From: Parasphingorhabdus sp.
GTDB lineage: Bacteria > Pseudomonadota > Alphaproteobacteria > Sphingomonadales > Sphingomonadaceae
Length of the DNA: 64,000 nucleotides
Direction of reading: 5' to 3'
Assembly (NCBI GenBank): GCA_030373505.1
Contig: JAUCYS010000008.1
Span: 62,001-126,000, forward strand
Shown: piece by piece, positions 51,121-59,652 of the stretch
Layout: each line of letters opens with the position of its first letter
How positions within the stretch are numbered: position 1 is the first letter of the stretch
Made by a program: the position numbers and the translations under genes
Notes under the pieces: generated by a model
Database searches by the model: none
What the model was told of the DNA's origin: nothing
What the model saw: only the letters and a program-made list of their open reading frames with translations

Positions 51121-53418
51121 ATGAAAGCAATATTATTCGCGTCTGCGTCAGCAATGGCCTTGCTCGCGCAACCCGTATCGGCTCAGGTCCAGTCGACCGA
51201 AACAGCTGCCGACAGCACTGCAAAGAAGCAACAGCGCGGGGACAGGGAAATCGTGGTCACCGCCACCCGGCGCACCGTGCGGCTGCAGGATGTTCCGCTC
51301 AGTGTCACGGCTTTCAACCAGGAGGAGCTGGATGATCTCGGCATCGTTGGGTTCGAGGGAATAGCCCAGAATACGCCGGGCATCGTCGTCAACCGACCGA
51401 CGCAGAATTTCAACAATTTCACTGCCCGCGGCATCAACACCAATGGCTATAGCGCCGGGCTGCAGAGCGCGGTCGCCATCTATGTCGACGAGCTGCCGAT
51501 TTCGGCCAACGGCAACTCGACCATTCTCGATCCCAATCTCTATGATGTCGAGCGGGTCGAGTTTTTGCGCGGTCCCCAGGGCACATTGTTCGGGTCGAAT
51601 TCCCTGGCCGGCGCCATGCGCATCATTACGAAAAGTCCCGACCTCGATGAATTCGAGGCCTCGGCCAGCGTCGACCTTGGCCTGACCGGTTCCAATACGG
51701 TGCGCCAGCGCTACAATGCGATGATCAATATCCCGTTGATGACCGACGAGGCCGGCCTGCGTGTGACCGGCTATTATCGCAACGAGGACGGATGGGTCGA
51801 CAATATCGGAACCGGCGTAAAGGATTCCAACAGTCTCGAGGCCTATGGCGGCCGGGCGACCCTGATGCTGCAGCCAAGCGACCGGATGCAGGTCAAGCTG
51901 CTGGTGTCCTACGAGAACAGCCAGCCCGCCGATTCCGGGCTGACCAATCCGAATCTCGGCAAGTTCGTGCGCCGCTCGGACCGGCCAGACCTGTTCCAGG
52001 GTGAGCTGACCAACTATAATGCCACGATCAATTACGAATTCGATTTTGCCGAACTGATCAGTTCGACGACCATGTCCAATTATGATGCATCCTTTTATGT
52101 TGATCTCGCAGGGACCTATGATCAGGCCTTTCCCTTCGCGCTGGATGCCTATGGCTATGACGACCTGTTTGTCCAGGAATCGCGCCTGGTCTCGCGGGGC
52201 AAGGGGCCGTTCGAATGGGTCGCCGGCTTTTTCTATTATGACAAACGCCGGACGGTCGATTTCGCCTATCGGTCAACGGAGGAATATCTGGCCGCCAATG
52301 GCCTGACCGGCCTTCCGGACGAATATTACCAGCGTTTCAATTCCTATACCGACCAGACCGAGATCGCCGGCTTCGGCGAACTGACCTACCGGTTCAGCGA
52401 CAGCTTCTGGATCACCGGCGGCCTGCGTTATGGCAATACAAAAGTGCAGAGCTTCACTCGCGCTGGCGGTTATTCCAGCAACTATCTGACGGCGGCCTAT
52501 TGCCGGGAACTCTTTCCCGCCTGCGGCTTCTTTTTCCCGCCGCTTACCATAACGCCCAATGCCTATGCCGAGGGACTGAAGGTTTCGGATGATCGTCTGT
52601 CCTGGAAGGCCAGTGCATCGTGGAAACCGAATAGCGATCTGACCACCTATGTCACCGTCTCGACCGGTTTCCGGACGCCGGTGGTCAATGCCCGTGCCGG
52701 CCTGGCCCCGCCGGCGGCGGCTCCGAATGACATTGTCATCCCGGACGGTGCGAAATCGGACGGTGTGACCAACTATGAAGTCGGCCTGAAAGGCAGCTGG
52801 CTGGGCGGTGACCTGACCGCCAATCTTGCGGCTTATTATATCGACTGGAAGGACATCCAGGTACAGGCGAACCGGGTCTCCGACTCGATCCAGTTTGCCA
52901 CCAATATCGGCGGCGCCGAAAGCTATGGGCTCGAATTCGAGTTTCTGGCCCGGCCGTTTGCCGGTCTTAGCCTGGCGGTCAACGGATCGTTCAACCGGGC
53001 GAAGGTCACCGACCTGTCACCGGTCGAAGCCGCGATTTCGGGTGCGGTACCGGGCGTCCGTCTGGCCTCGCCGCATTTTCAGGGATCGGGCACCTTGCGC
53101 TATGACTTTGCTGTTGGCGATGGCAAGACTGCCTTTGCGGCGCTGAACGCGTCGCATGTCGGATCATTTCCGAACCAGTTCCCCAATGTCCCGGGGGATC
53201 CCGATACGGTCAGCCCGACCTATGACTTCACCGAGGCGTGGACCAATGTGAATCTGTTTGCCGGGGTCAAGCTGGGGGCGCTCGACCTGACCGCCTATGT
53301 CGAGAATATCTTTGACGATTCCTCGATCACCTATATCCATCCGGAAGCCTTTCTCGATGGACGCTATGCCCGGCTCCGGCCGCGCACGGTGGGTCTTCGC
53401 GCCAATTATCGCTTCTGA
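51121..53418 (+). CDS. TonB-dependent outer-membrane receptor
   Basis: 765 residues. Signal peptide about 1-22 (AILFASASAMALLAQPVSAQ), TonB-box-like REIVVTATRR near 41-50, plug domain with VPLSVTAFNQEELDDLG, YVDELPIS, FLRGPQGTLFG, and a beta barrel ending in VGLRANYRF. It is smaller than the receptor at 31083 and not closely similar outside conserved blocks. ATG 51121 has AGAGG upstream. It is the first gene of a plus-strand group with a secreted esterase, a CoA ligase and TetR, so it likely takes up the ester substrate of that group. Confidence 0.94.
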   Translation: MKAILFASASAMALLAQPVSAQVQSTETAADSTAKKQQRGDREIVVTATRRTVRLQDVPLSVTAFNQEELDDLGIVGFEGIAQNTPGIVVNRPTQNFNNFTARGINTNGYSAGLQSAVAIYVDELPISANGNSTILDPNLYDVERVEFLRGPQGTLFGSNSLAGAMRIITKSPDLDEFEASASVDLGLTGSNTVRQRYNAMINIPLMTDEAGLRVTGYYRNEDGWVDNIGTGVKDSNSLEAYGGRATLMLQPSDRMQVKLLVSYENSQPADSGLTNPNLGKFVRRSDRPDLFQGELTNYNATINYEFDFAELISSTTMSNYDASFYVDLAGTYDQAFPFALDAYGYDDLFVQESRLVSRGKGPFEWVAGFFYYDKRRTVDFAYRSTEEYLAANGLTGLPDEYYQRFNSYTDQTEIAGFGELTYRFSDSFWITGGLRYGNTKVQSFTRAGGYSSNYLTAAYCRELFPACGFFFPPLTITPNAYAEGLKVSDDRLSWKASASWKPNSDLTTYVTVSTGFRTPVVNARAGLAPPAAAPNDIVIPDGAKSDGVTNYEVGLKGSWLGGDLTANLAAYYIDWKDIQVQANRVSDSIQFATNIGGAESYGLEFEFLARPFAGLSLAVNGSFNRAKVTDLSPVEAAISGAVPGVRLASPHFQGSGTLRYDFAVGDGKTAFAALNASHVGSFPNQFPNVPGDPDTVSPTYDFTEAWTNVNLFAGVKLGALDLTAYVENIFDDSSITYIHPEAFLDGRYARLRPRTVGLRANYRF

Positions 53419-53433
53419 ACGGATAACGGAAAA

Positions 53434-55083
53434 ATGGACTTTAGGATGATCTGCCGTCTGCTGCCGCTTGCTCTTGTCGCAACCGCCTTCCTGCCAGCGC
53501 CTTCTGCCGCCGCGACCGGCCCCGTGGTCGAGGCGCCGGCCGGCAAGGTCGAAGGAAAGGCAAGCAGGGGGATGCATATTTTCAAGGGCATCCCCTATGC
53601 GGCGCCCCCGACCGGAAAGCTGCGCTGGGCACCACCCCAGCCGCTTTCCGCCTGGCAGGACGTCCACGATGCCACGAAATTCGGCCCTGCATGCATGCAG
53701 CCGAAACCGCGCGGCCCCAGCATCTACGCCTGGGACCTGCCGGCGATGAGCGAGGATTGCCTGTCGCTCAATATCTGGGCACCGGAAGATGCAAGCAATG
53801 CGCCGGTGTTCCTCTGGATCCACGGCGGCTCGCTGACCACCGGCTCCGGCGGCGACCCGCTCTATGATGGCAGCGCGCTTGCCGAGCGAGGCATGGTTGT
53901 CGTTTCGATCAACTACCGGCTTGGCGCGCTCGGCTATTTCGCGCATCCGGCGCTCAGCGCCGAATCGGCCGACGGGGTGTCGGGCAATTACGGGCTGCTC
54001 GACCAGATTGCGGCGCTCGCCTGGGTGAAGCGCAATATCGGCGCTTTCGGCGGTGACGCCGGCAATGTGACGATCGCCGGGGAGTCCGCGGGGGCGCTGA
54101 GCGTCATGTATCTGATGGCAGCACCGGACGCACGCGGGCTGTTCCACAAGGCCGTCGCCCAGAGCGCCTATATGGTGTCCGCGCCGGCGCTGCGTGAAAA
54201 GCGGAACGGCATGGTGCCGGCGGAGGAGCAGGGCGTCGACCTCGCGGCAAAGATCGGTGCATCCGATCTTGCCGCGCTTCGCGCGCTGCCGGCGGAAGAG
54301 ATTGTGAACAAGGCGCCGGCGACCGGCTATTTCCCTTTCCCTGTCATCGACGGCAAAACTGTGCCCCGGCAACTGGTCGAGACCTTCGACCGCAATGAAC
54401 AGGCGCCGGTGCCGATACTCGCGGGCTTCAACGCCGGCGAAATCCGCTCCCTGCGCTTTCTGCTGCCCAAGGCTCCCGCCGATGCGGAGGCCTATGAAGC
54501 GGCCATCCGGGCCAGCTACGGCGAATTTGCCGATGCTTTTCTGGCTCGCTATCCGGCAAAGGATATCGATGAAAGCATGCTCGCCGCTACCCGCGATGCG
54601 ATGTACGGCTGGACGTCCGAGCGACTGGTGTCGAACCAGGCGGCGCTGGGCCAACCCGCCTATCTCTATCTTTTTGATCATGGCTATCCGGCGACCCAGC
54701 AATGGAAATTGCATGCATTCCATGCTGCCGAACTGCCTTTCCTATTTGACACGGCCAGCAAGACCCCGCCGCTTTGGCCAAAGATTCCGGACAAGCTGGC
54801 CGAGCGCAAGCTGATCGACGCGATGGGCGATTATTGGGCCAGTTTCGCCAGGAGCGGGCAACCCCGGGCCAAGGGTCAGCCCGACTGGCTGTCTTATTCA
54901 GAGGACAGGGCCTTCATGCATTTTGCCGACAAGCCGCATATGCGCCACAATCTGTTCCCCGGCACAGCGGCACTGCACGAAGCGGTCGTGTGCCGCCGTC
55001 TGGCGGCGGGCGATATGCCGTGGAACTGGAATGTCGGAATCATTTCGCCGCCGCTCCCCCCCAAAGCAGAGGGCTGCCAATGA
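53434..55083 (+). CDS. Secreted type-B carboxylesterase
   Basis: 549 residues. Signal peptide about 1-27 (LLPLALVATAFLPAPSAAA). EDCLSLNIW (108-116), oxyanion HGGS (130-133) and nucleophile Ser218 (GESAG 216-220), with an acid in DxGE-type context and a His in LHAFHAAELPFLF. This is a full-length type B carboxylesterase/lipase, presumably acting in the periplasm on a carboxylic ester. It starts 15 bases after the receptor stop and its stop overlaps the ligase start (ATGA), so receptor, esterase and ligase are one operon: import, hydrolysis, CoA activation. Confidence 0.93.
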   Translation: MDFRMICRLLPLALVATAFLPAPSAAATGPVVEAPAGKVEGKASRGMHIFKGIPYAAPPTGKLRWAPPQPLSAWQDVHDATKFGPACMQPKPRGPSIYAWDLPAMSEDCLSLNIWAPEDASNAPVFLWIHGGSLTTGSGGDPLYDGSALAERGMVVVSINYRLGALGYFAHPALSAESADGVSGNYGLLDQIAALAWVKRNIGAFGGDAGNVTIAGESAGALSVMYLMAAPDARGLFHKAVAQSAYMVSAPALREKRNGMVPAEEQGVDLAAKIGASDLAALRALPAEEIVNKAPATGYFPFPVIDGKTVPRQLVETFDRNEQAPVPILAGFNAGEIRSLRFLLPKAPADAEAYEAAIRASYGEFADAFLARYPAKDIDESMLAATRDAMYGWTSERLVSNQAALGQPAYLYLFDHGYPATQQWKLHAFHAAELPFLFDTASKTPPLWPKIPDKLAERKLIDAMGDYWASFARSGQPRAKGQPDWLSYSEDRAFMHFADKPHMRHNLFPGTAALHEAVVCRRLAAGDMPWNWNVGIISPPLPPKAEGCQ

Positions 55084-56663
55084 TCGACGGCGCGATGCAG
55101 GATTATGCACTGACGCTCGACAAGTTCCTCTCCCACGCTGCAAAATGGCACCCCCTCGCGGAGGTGGTGTCGGCAGCGGCGGACGGAACGGTCGAACGGA
55201 TTGGCTATGCTGAACTCCATGATCGGGCGCGCTCGGTTTCTGCCGCTCTGCACCGGCTGGGCGTGCGCCAGGGCGACCGCGTGGCGACGCTGGCCTGGAA
55301 CAGCCGGGGGCATTTCGAAAGCTGGTACGGTATCATCGGCATGGGGGCGGTGTGCCACACGCTCAATCCGCGCCTGACGGCCAAGAATCTCGGCTCGATG
55401 CTCGCCCAGTCCGAAGCACGGGTCCTGCTGGTCAGCCCGGATCTGCTGCCGCTGGCGCAGGCCGCTTCGATCGAAGGCAGCGCGATAGAGCATATCCTGC
55501 TGCTCGACGATCACGGAGCAGCGATTGAGGCAAGCGAGGGTCTCGTCAATATCGGTTCGCTGGAAACAGCGATGGCCGCTGAAACGGCGGATATCCAATG
55601 GGGGCAGTTCGACGAACATATGCCATCCGGTCTCTGCTTTACCTCGGGCACGACGGGAGCGCCCAAGGGCGTTACCTATACGCATCGCGGATGCTATCTG
55701 CACACGATGCGGCAACTCAGTGCCGATGTCATGGGTGTACGGTCGCATGATGCGGTCCTTACGGTGGTACCCATGTTTCATGCCAATGCCTGGGGCCTGC
55801 CGTTTACGGTACCGGCGGTTGGCGGCAAGCTTGTCCTGCCGGGCCGCAACAGTGACGGAGCGCATCTGGCTTCGCTGATCCGGTCCGAATCTGTGACTCT
55901 GGGGGTCGGCGTTCCGACGGTCTGGCTGGGTCTGGTGGAGCATCTCGAGAAAGAAGGCGGCGATCTGCCCTCGCTCGAACGGATTCTGGTCGGCGGGGCA
56001 TCGATGCCGCCAGCCCTGATGGAGCGGATCGAGCAACGGCTTGGCGCCGAGGTGCAGACAAGCTGGGGAATGACCGAATTGTCGCCGCTTGGCACGGCCG
56101 CCATCCCCGGTGACCCCGAACGGGCGCCCGGTGTTTCCGGGAGGCCGGCGATCGGGATCGATCTTCTGCTTACGAACAAGGAAGGCCTGCCACTGGACGA
56201 GCAACGCGGACCGGAGGGGCATTTGCGGGTCCGCGGGCCCAGCGTCGTTGGGCGCTATTTTGGTGATCCCGCTCCGGCTACCGATGCCGACGGCTGGTTC
56301 GATACCGGCGATCTGGCCCGGATCGATCCGTCCGGCAATATCAGGATTACCGGTCGCGCCAAAGATCTGATCAAGTCGGGGGGCGAGTGGATCAATCCTG
56401 CCGAGATGGAATCGCTGGTCGGCGCGCTGCCGCAGGTGTCGCTTGCTGCGGTTATAGGCCGGACCGATCCCAAATGGGGCGAACGGCCGATCCTGCTGGT
56501 CGAAACCTGCGACGAAGAGATTGACGACGAGGCTCTGCTGGCACCCTTGCGCGAAGGTGTCGCCTCCTGGTGGATTCCGGACGCAATCATCCGGCTCGAC
56601 CGGATGCCCCTGGCTGCCACCGGCAAGATCGACAAAATACAATTGCGAGCCGATTACGGATAA
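55080..56663 (+). CDS. AMP-dependent acyl-CoA synthetase
   Basis: 527-residue ANL ligase: CFTSGTTGAPKGVTYTHRG P-loop, SWGMTELSPLG, GWFDTGDLA hinge, RAKDLIKSGGEWINPAEME and C-terminal AATGKIDKIQLR. This signature follows the long/medium-chain and branched-chain acyl-CoA ligases with the GEWIN motif. ATG 55080 overlaps the esterase stop. It would activate the carboxylate released by the upstream esterase. An open frame running upstream to 54774 overlaps the esterase gene and is not used. Third ANL ligase of the window. Confidence 0.93.
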   Translation: MIDGAMQDYALTLDKFLSHAAKWHPLAEVVSAAADGTVERIGYAELHDRARSVSAALHRLGVRQGDRVATLAWNSRGHFESWYGIIGMGAVCHTLNPRLTAKNLGSMLAQSEARVLLVSPDLLPLAQAASIEGSAIEHILLLDDHGAAIEASEGLVNIGSLETAMAAETADIQWGQFDEHMPSGLCFTSGTTGAPKGVTYTHRGCYLHTMRQLSADVMGVRSHDAVLTVVPMFHANAWGLPFTVPAVGGKLVLPGRNSDGAHLASLIRSESVTLGVGVPTVWLGLVEHLEKEGGDLPSLERILVGGASMPPALMERIEQRLGAEVQTSWGMTELSPLGTAAIPGDPERAPGVSGRPAIGIDLLLTNKEGLPLDEQRGPEGHLRVRGPSVVGRYFGDPAPATDADGWFDTGDLARIDPSGNIRITGRAKDLIKSGGEWINPAEMESLVGALPQVSLAAVIGRTDPKWGERPILLVETCDEEIDDEALLAPLREGVASWWIPDAIIRLDRMPLAATGKIDKIQLRADYG

Positions 56664-56712
56664 GTGTAGGACATCCGGGGTTGAGGCCGGTCACCGGCAT
56701 GTGCAGAAGGAA

Positions 56713-57411
56713 ATGAGTTTGGCGTCGAAAGCAAAAACTGCAGTCAAGAAATCGTCGAAGGCGGAGCAGCGCGCCGAGATGATGGAGCAGATTCTGGATG
56801 TCGCCGAACTGCTTTTTTCCAAGCACGGCTTTTATGGCGTGACCCTGAAGGACGTGGCCAAACAGGTCGGTGTCCATCACACGCTGCTCAACTATTATTT
56901 CGACGACAAGCAGACGCTGTTCGATGCAGTATTCGCTCGGCGCGCAGTGGTGACCATCGAAAAGCGGATGAAGGCGCTCGATGACTATGACAAGGCGGCT
57001 GGCGACAGCCCGACGGTAGAGGGCGCACTGCATGCCTTTCTCGACACCGATCTCGATCTCTATATCGAGGGCGGGGAAGGCTGGAAAAATTACGGTGCAT
57101 TCGGTGCCCAGGCATCGAACAGTCCGGATGGCGCGGAATATATGGACAAATATTTTGATCCGGTCGTGCTGCGCCTGATCGAAATCTTGAAAAAGGCGCT
57201 GCCGGACTCAGCCGAGGAAGATATTTTCTGGGGCTATCATTTTGTGACCGGCGCACTGATGCTGACTCTCGCGCGGACGGGCCGCATTGACAAATTGTCG
57301 GACGGTCTGTGTCATTCGGAGGATTATTCGGCGGTTAAACAGCGGATGGCGCGGTTCATGGCGGCCGGGTTCAAGGAAATTTGCGAGCAGCGGAAGCACG
57401 ACAAAGGCTGA
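56713..57411 (+). CDS. TetR-family transcriptional regulator
   Basis: 232 residues. The helix-turn-helix is at about 42-63 (VTLKDVAKQVGVHHTLLNYYF), followed by a ligand-binding helical domain (about 75-230). ATG 56713 has AAGGAA close upstream; TTG 56719 is an alternative. It follows the ligase by 50 bases and presumably represses the receptor-esterase-ligase operon and the permease gene. A perfect inverted repeat 47 bases downstream of its stop codon is a good operator candidate. Confidence 0.92.
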   Translation: MSLASKAKTAVKKSSKAEQRAEMMEQILDVAELLFSKHGFYGVTLKDVAKQVGVHHTLLNYYFDDKQTLFDAVFARRAVVTIEKRMKALDDYDKAAGDSPTVEGALHAFLDTDLDLYIEGGEGWKNYGAFGAQASNSPDGAEYMDKYFDPVVLRLIEILKKALPDSAEEDIFWGYHFVTGALMLTLARTGRIDKLSDGLCHSEDYSAVKQRMARFMAAGFKEICEQRKHDKG

Positions 57412-57454
57412 GGCAGCAAGCAGAACGGGCCATTGGCGCTGCACAGACATAATA

Positions 57455-57473
57455 TTCACTCACGAGTGAGTTA
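57455..57473. promoter_or_regulatory. Candidate TetR operator upstream of the permease gene
   Basis: ACTCAC (57458-57463) GA GTGAGT (57466-57471) is a perfect inverted repeat, with ATT before and TA after it. A TATAAG follows at 57475-57480. It lies between the TetR and permease genes and shares half-sites with 51021-51042. Confidence 0.5.
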
Positions 57474-57496
57474 CTATAAGAGGAGAGGAGCGGTTC

Positions 57497-57598
57497 ATGA
57501 TCTATATTCGGAAATATCTGCTCCTTTCGCACAAGGCGAGACCAACTGAGGCAGCGCTTGGCGACGACGGCGGTCAGAACGGGATCAGACAGGGATAA
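57497..57598 (+). CDS. Possible 33-residue leader peptide
   Basis: ATG at 57497 has a very strong GGAGAGGAG site upstream and reads MIYIRKYLLLSHKARPTEAA, ending at TAA 57598, 63 bases before the permease start. It lies just downstream of the TetR-type inverted repeat. It may be a translated leader, or a chance frame after a purine-rich 5' region. No homology is claimed. Confidence 0.25.
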   Translation: MIYIRKYLLLSHKARPTEAALGDDGGQNGIRQG

Positions 57599-57661
57599 TT
57601 CCGAGAGCGAGCGGAAGGCAGATGCCTGCCGTCGCTATCGGGGCACAAAGGGAGAAGGACA

Positions 57662-59332
57662 TTGGCTACCAAGACGGACGCTTTGCCGGATGGCGCGGGC
57701 AAAAAACAGAATGAGAAGCTGGTTATCACCGCGTCCTCCTTGGGAACGGTATTTGAATGGTATGATTTCTATCTCTATGGCCTGCTCGCCAGCGTCATTT
57801 CGGCGAAATTCTTTTCCGGCGTCAACGAAACCACGGGCTTCATTCTGGCGCTGATGGCTTTTGCCGCCGGCTTTGCGGTGCGACCGTTCGGCGCCCTGGT
57901 CTTTGGCCGGGTCGGCGATATCGTGGGGCGCAAGAAGACCTTTCTTGTCACCATGGCGATCATGGGCCTGTCGACCTTTGCGGTCGGCCTGCTCCCTTCT
58001 TATGAAAGCATCGGCATCGCCGCACCGATCATCCTGATGGCGCTGCGGCTGTTGCAGGGTCTGGCGATCGGCGGCGAATATGGCGGCGCGGCAGTCTATA
58101 TCGCGGAACATTCGCCGAAGGGGAAGCGCGGCTTCTACACCGGATTCATCCAGACCACGGCGATGATGGGGCTGATCCTGGCGTCGATGTTTGTCGTCGG
58201 CTTGCGCACGACTCTCGAGGCGGACGACTTTCTCGCCTGGGGCTGGCGTCTGCCCTTCCTTTTCTCGATCGTGCTGCTGCTGGTGGCCCTGTGGATTCGC
58301 CTGCAGCTCAACGAAAGCCCGGTGTTCCAGCGGATGAAGTCGCACGGCCAGACGTCCAAAGCGCCGCTGACCGAGGCCTTCGGCCAGTGGAAAAATCTCA
58401 AAATTGTCCTGATCGCGCTGTTCGGTGCGGTTGCGGGGCAGGCGGTGATCGGTTTTTCCGGCCACCTCTATCCGCTGTTCTTCCTGGAAAAAATTGCCAA
58501 GGTCGACGGCGCCACCGCCAATTTTCTGGTGGCGACGGCGCTGACCATAACCATCCCGCTCTATGTCTTCTGGGGCTGGCTCAGCGACAAGATCGGCCGC
58601 AAGCCGATCATGATGTCCGCTTGTGTGATCGCCGTCTTTGCCTATTTCCCGCTCTACAACGCGCTGGTCGGTGCGGCGAACCCGGAAATGGCGGCGGCGA
58701 TAGAACGCTCGCCCGTCACGGTTGTGGCCCATGGCAGCGAATGTTCGTTCCAGTTCGATCCGATCGGCAGCAACAGCTTTGATGAAACCAGCTGCGATAT
58801 CGTCAAATCCTATCTGGCGAAAAGCGGAGTCAATTATAACAATGTCGAAGCCCCGGAAGGGACCATTGCCTCGGTGCAAATCGGCGACCGCACGATCGTT
58901 GCGCCCAATCCCGCCGGTCTCACGGACGAGGCGACGGTTGCGACCATCGCCGCCTTCGGGGTCAGTGTGGAAAGGGAACTGGAAGCGGCCGGCTATCCGA
59001 CCAGCGCCGACCCGGAACAGATCAACCGGTTCCGGGTGCTGCTGATCCTCTGCGCTCTGGGTACGCTGGGCACCATGGTCTACGGCCCGCTTGCGGCGCT
59101 GCTGGTCGAGCTGTTTCCCGCGCGAATCCGCTACAGCTCGCTGTCGCTGCCCTATCATATCGGCAACGGCTGGATCGGCGGCTTCATGCCGACCGTCGCC
59201 TTCGCGATGGTCGCGGCAACCGGCAATATCTATCAGGGGTTGTGGTACGCCATCATCATCGCCGGGATCACTGCCGTGGTCGGAATATTGTTCCTGCCGG
59301 AAACCTACAAGCGCGATATCGAGGCGGACTAG
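57662..59332 (+). CDS. MHS-family major facilitator (organic acid/betaine-type symporter)
   Basis: 556 residues from TTG 57662 (GGAGAAGGA upstream). Twelve transmembrane segments are expected. FEWYDFYLYG (31-40), motif A GRVGDIVGRKKT (82-93), GGEYGGAAVYIAEHSP (137-152) and the second motif A GWLSDKIGRKP (305-315) mark the metabolite:proton symporter group (ProP, KgtP, ShiA). An extra segment at about 337-455 lies in the loop between TM9 and TM10, predicted periplasmic, with Cys361 and Cys378 that could form a disulfide. This loop is not typical of the family. It probably moves the acid made by the esterase across the inner membrane. Confidence 0.92.
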   Translation: MATKTDALPDGAGKKQNEKLVITASSLGTVFEWYDFYLYGLLASVISAKFFSGVNETTGFILALMAFAAGFAVRPFGALVFGRVGDIVGRKKTFLVTMAIMGLSTFAVGLLPSYESIGIAAPIILMALRLLQGLAIGGEYGGAAVYIAEHSPKGKRGFYTGFIQTTAMMGLILASMFVVGLRTTLEADDFLAWGWRLPFLFSIVLLLVALWIRLQLNESPVFQRMKSHGQTSKAPLTEAFGQWKNLKIVLIALFGAVAGQAVIGFSGHLYPLFFLEKIAKVDGATANFLVATALTITIPLYVFWGWLSDKIGRKPIMMSACVIAVFAYFPLYNALVGAANPEMAAAIERSPVTVVAHGSECSFQFDPIGSNSFDETSCDIVKSYLAKSGVNYNNVEAPEGTIASVQIGDRTIVAPNPAGLTDEATVATIAAFGVSVERELEAAGYPTSADPEQINRFRVLLILCALGTLGTMVYGPLAALLVELFPARIRYSSLSLPYHIGNGWIGGFMPTVAFAMVAATGNIYQGLWYAIIIAGITAVVGILFLPETYKRDIEAD

Positions 59333-59652
59333 CCCGCCGATGTACAGAGGCACTAGCCGGGAAGGCCGTCCCTTGTCACCGCTTGACGGCGGCGCAGGGA
59401 GCGGTCTTCCGGTCTCCAGATATCGTCCATCATCTCCTTCTAAGCCCTGCCATTCTGCCACCGCATGGCCTGTGTTATCGTTCTGAGCGCATGTGTTTCT
59501 GATGGCGTGACGTGCCCAATTACCAAATCCTGATTTGACATTTGCCTAATTAGGCTCTTTATGTCCTCATAAGGCTATAGTTCTATGGCCGCTCGCAATG
59601 ACGTATGAGTCGCCGCGAGATGGACAAGGCCATGGGCACAGGGAGTTGAGAT
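59333..59652. other. 320-base gap upstream of the serine hydrolase
   Basis: It contains the promoter described at 59535-59563 near its centre. No terminator hairpin for the permease gene and no coding frame with a ribosome site could be recognised in the rest. Confidence 0.5.
59535..59563 (+). promoter_or_regulatory. Candidate sigma-70 promoter with palindrome GCCTAATTAGGC in the spacer
   Basis: TTGACA (59535-59540) is a perfect -35. A 17-base spacer holds the perfect 12-base palindrome GCCTAATTAGGC (59544-59555), and TTTATG (59558-59563) is a moderate -10. The palindrome between the two boxes is an ideal repressor position. The start of the serine hydrolase is 90 bases downstream. Confidence 0.5.

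Noticed and set aside
54894-56642. Long antisense frame over the CoA ligase gene
   Set aside because: No protein family features; the plus-strand ligase is complete and typical.
57635-59461. Long antisense frame over the permease gene
   Set aside because: Arg/Asp/His-rich low-complexity product, a typical third-position shadow in a GC-rich gene.
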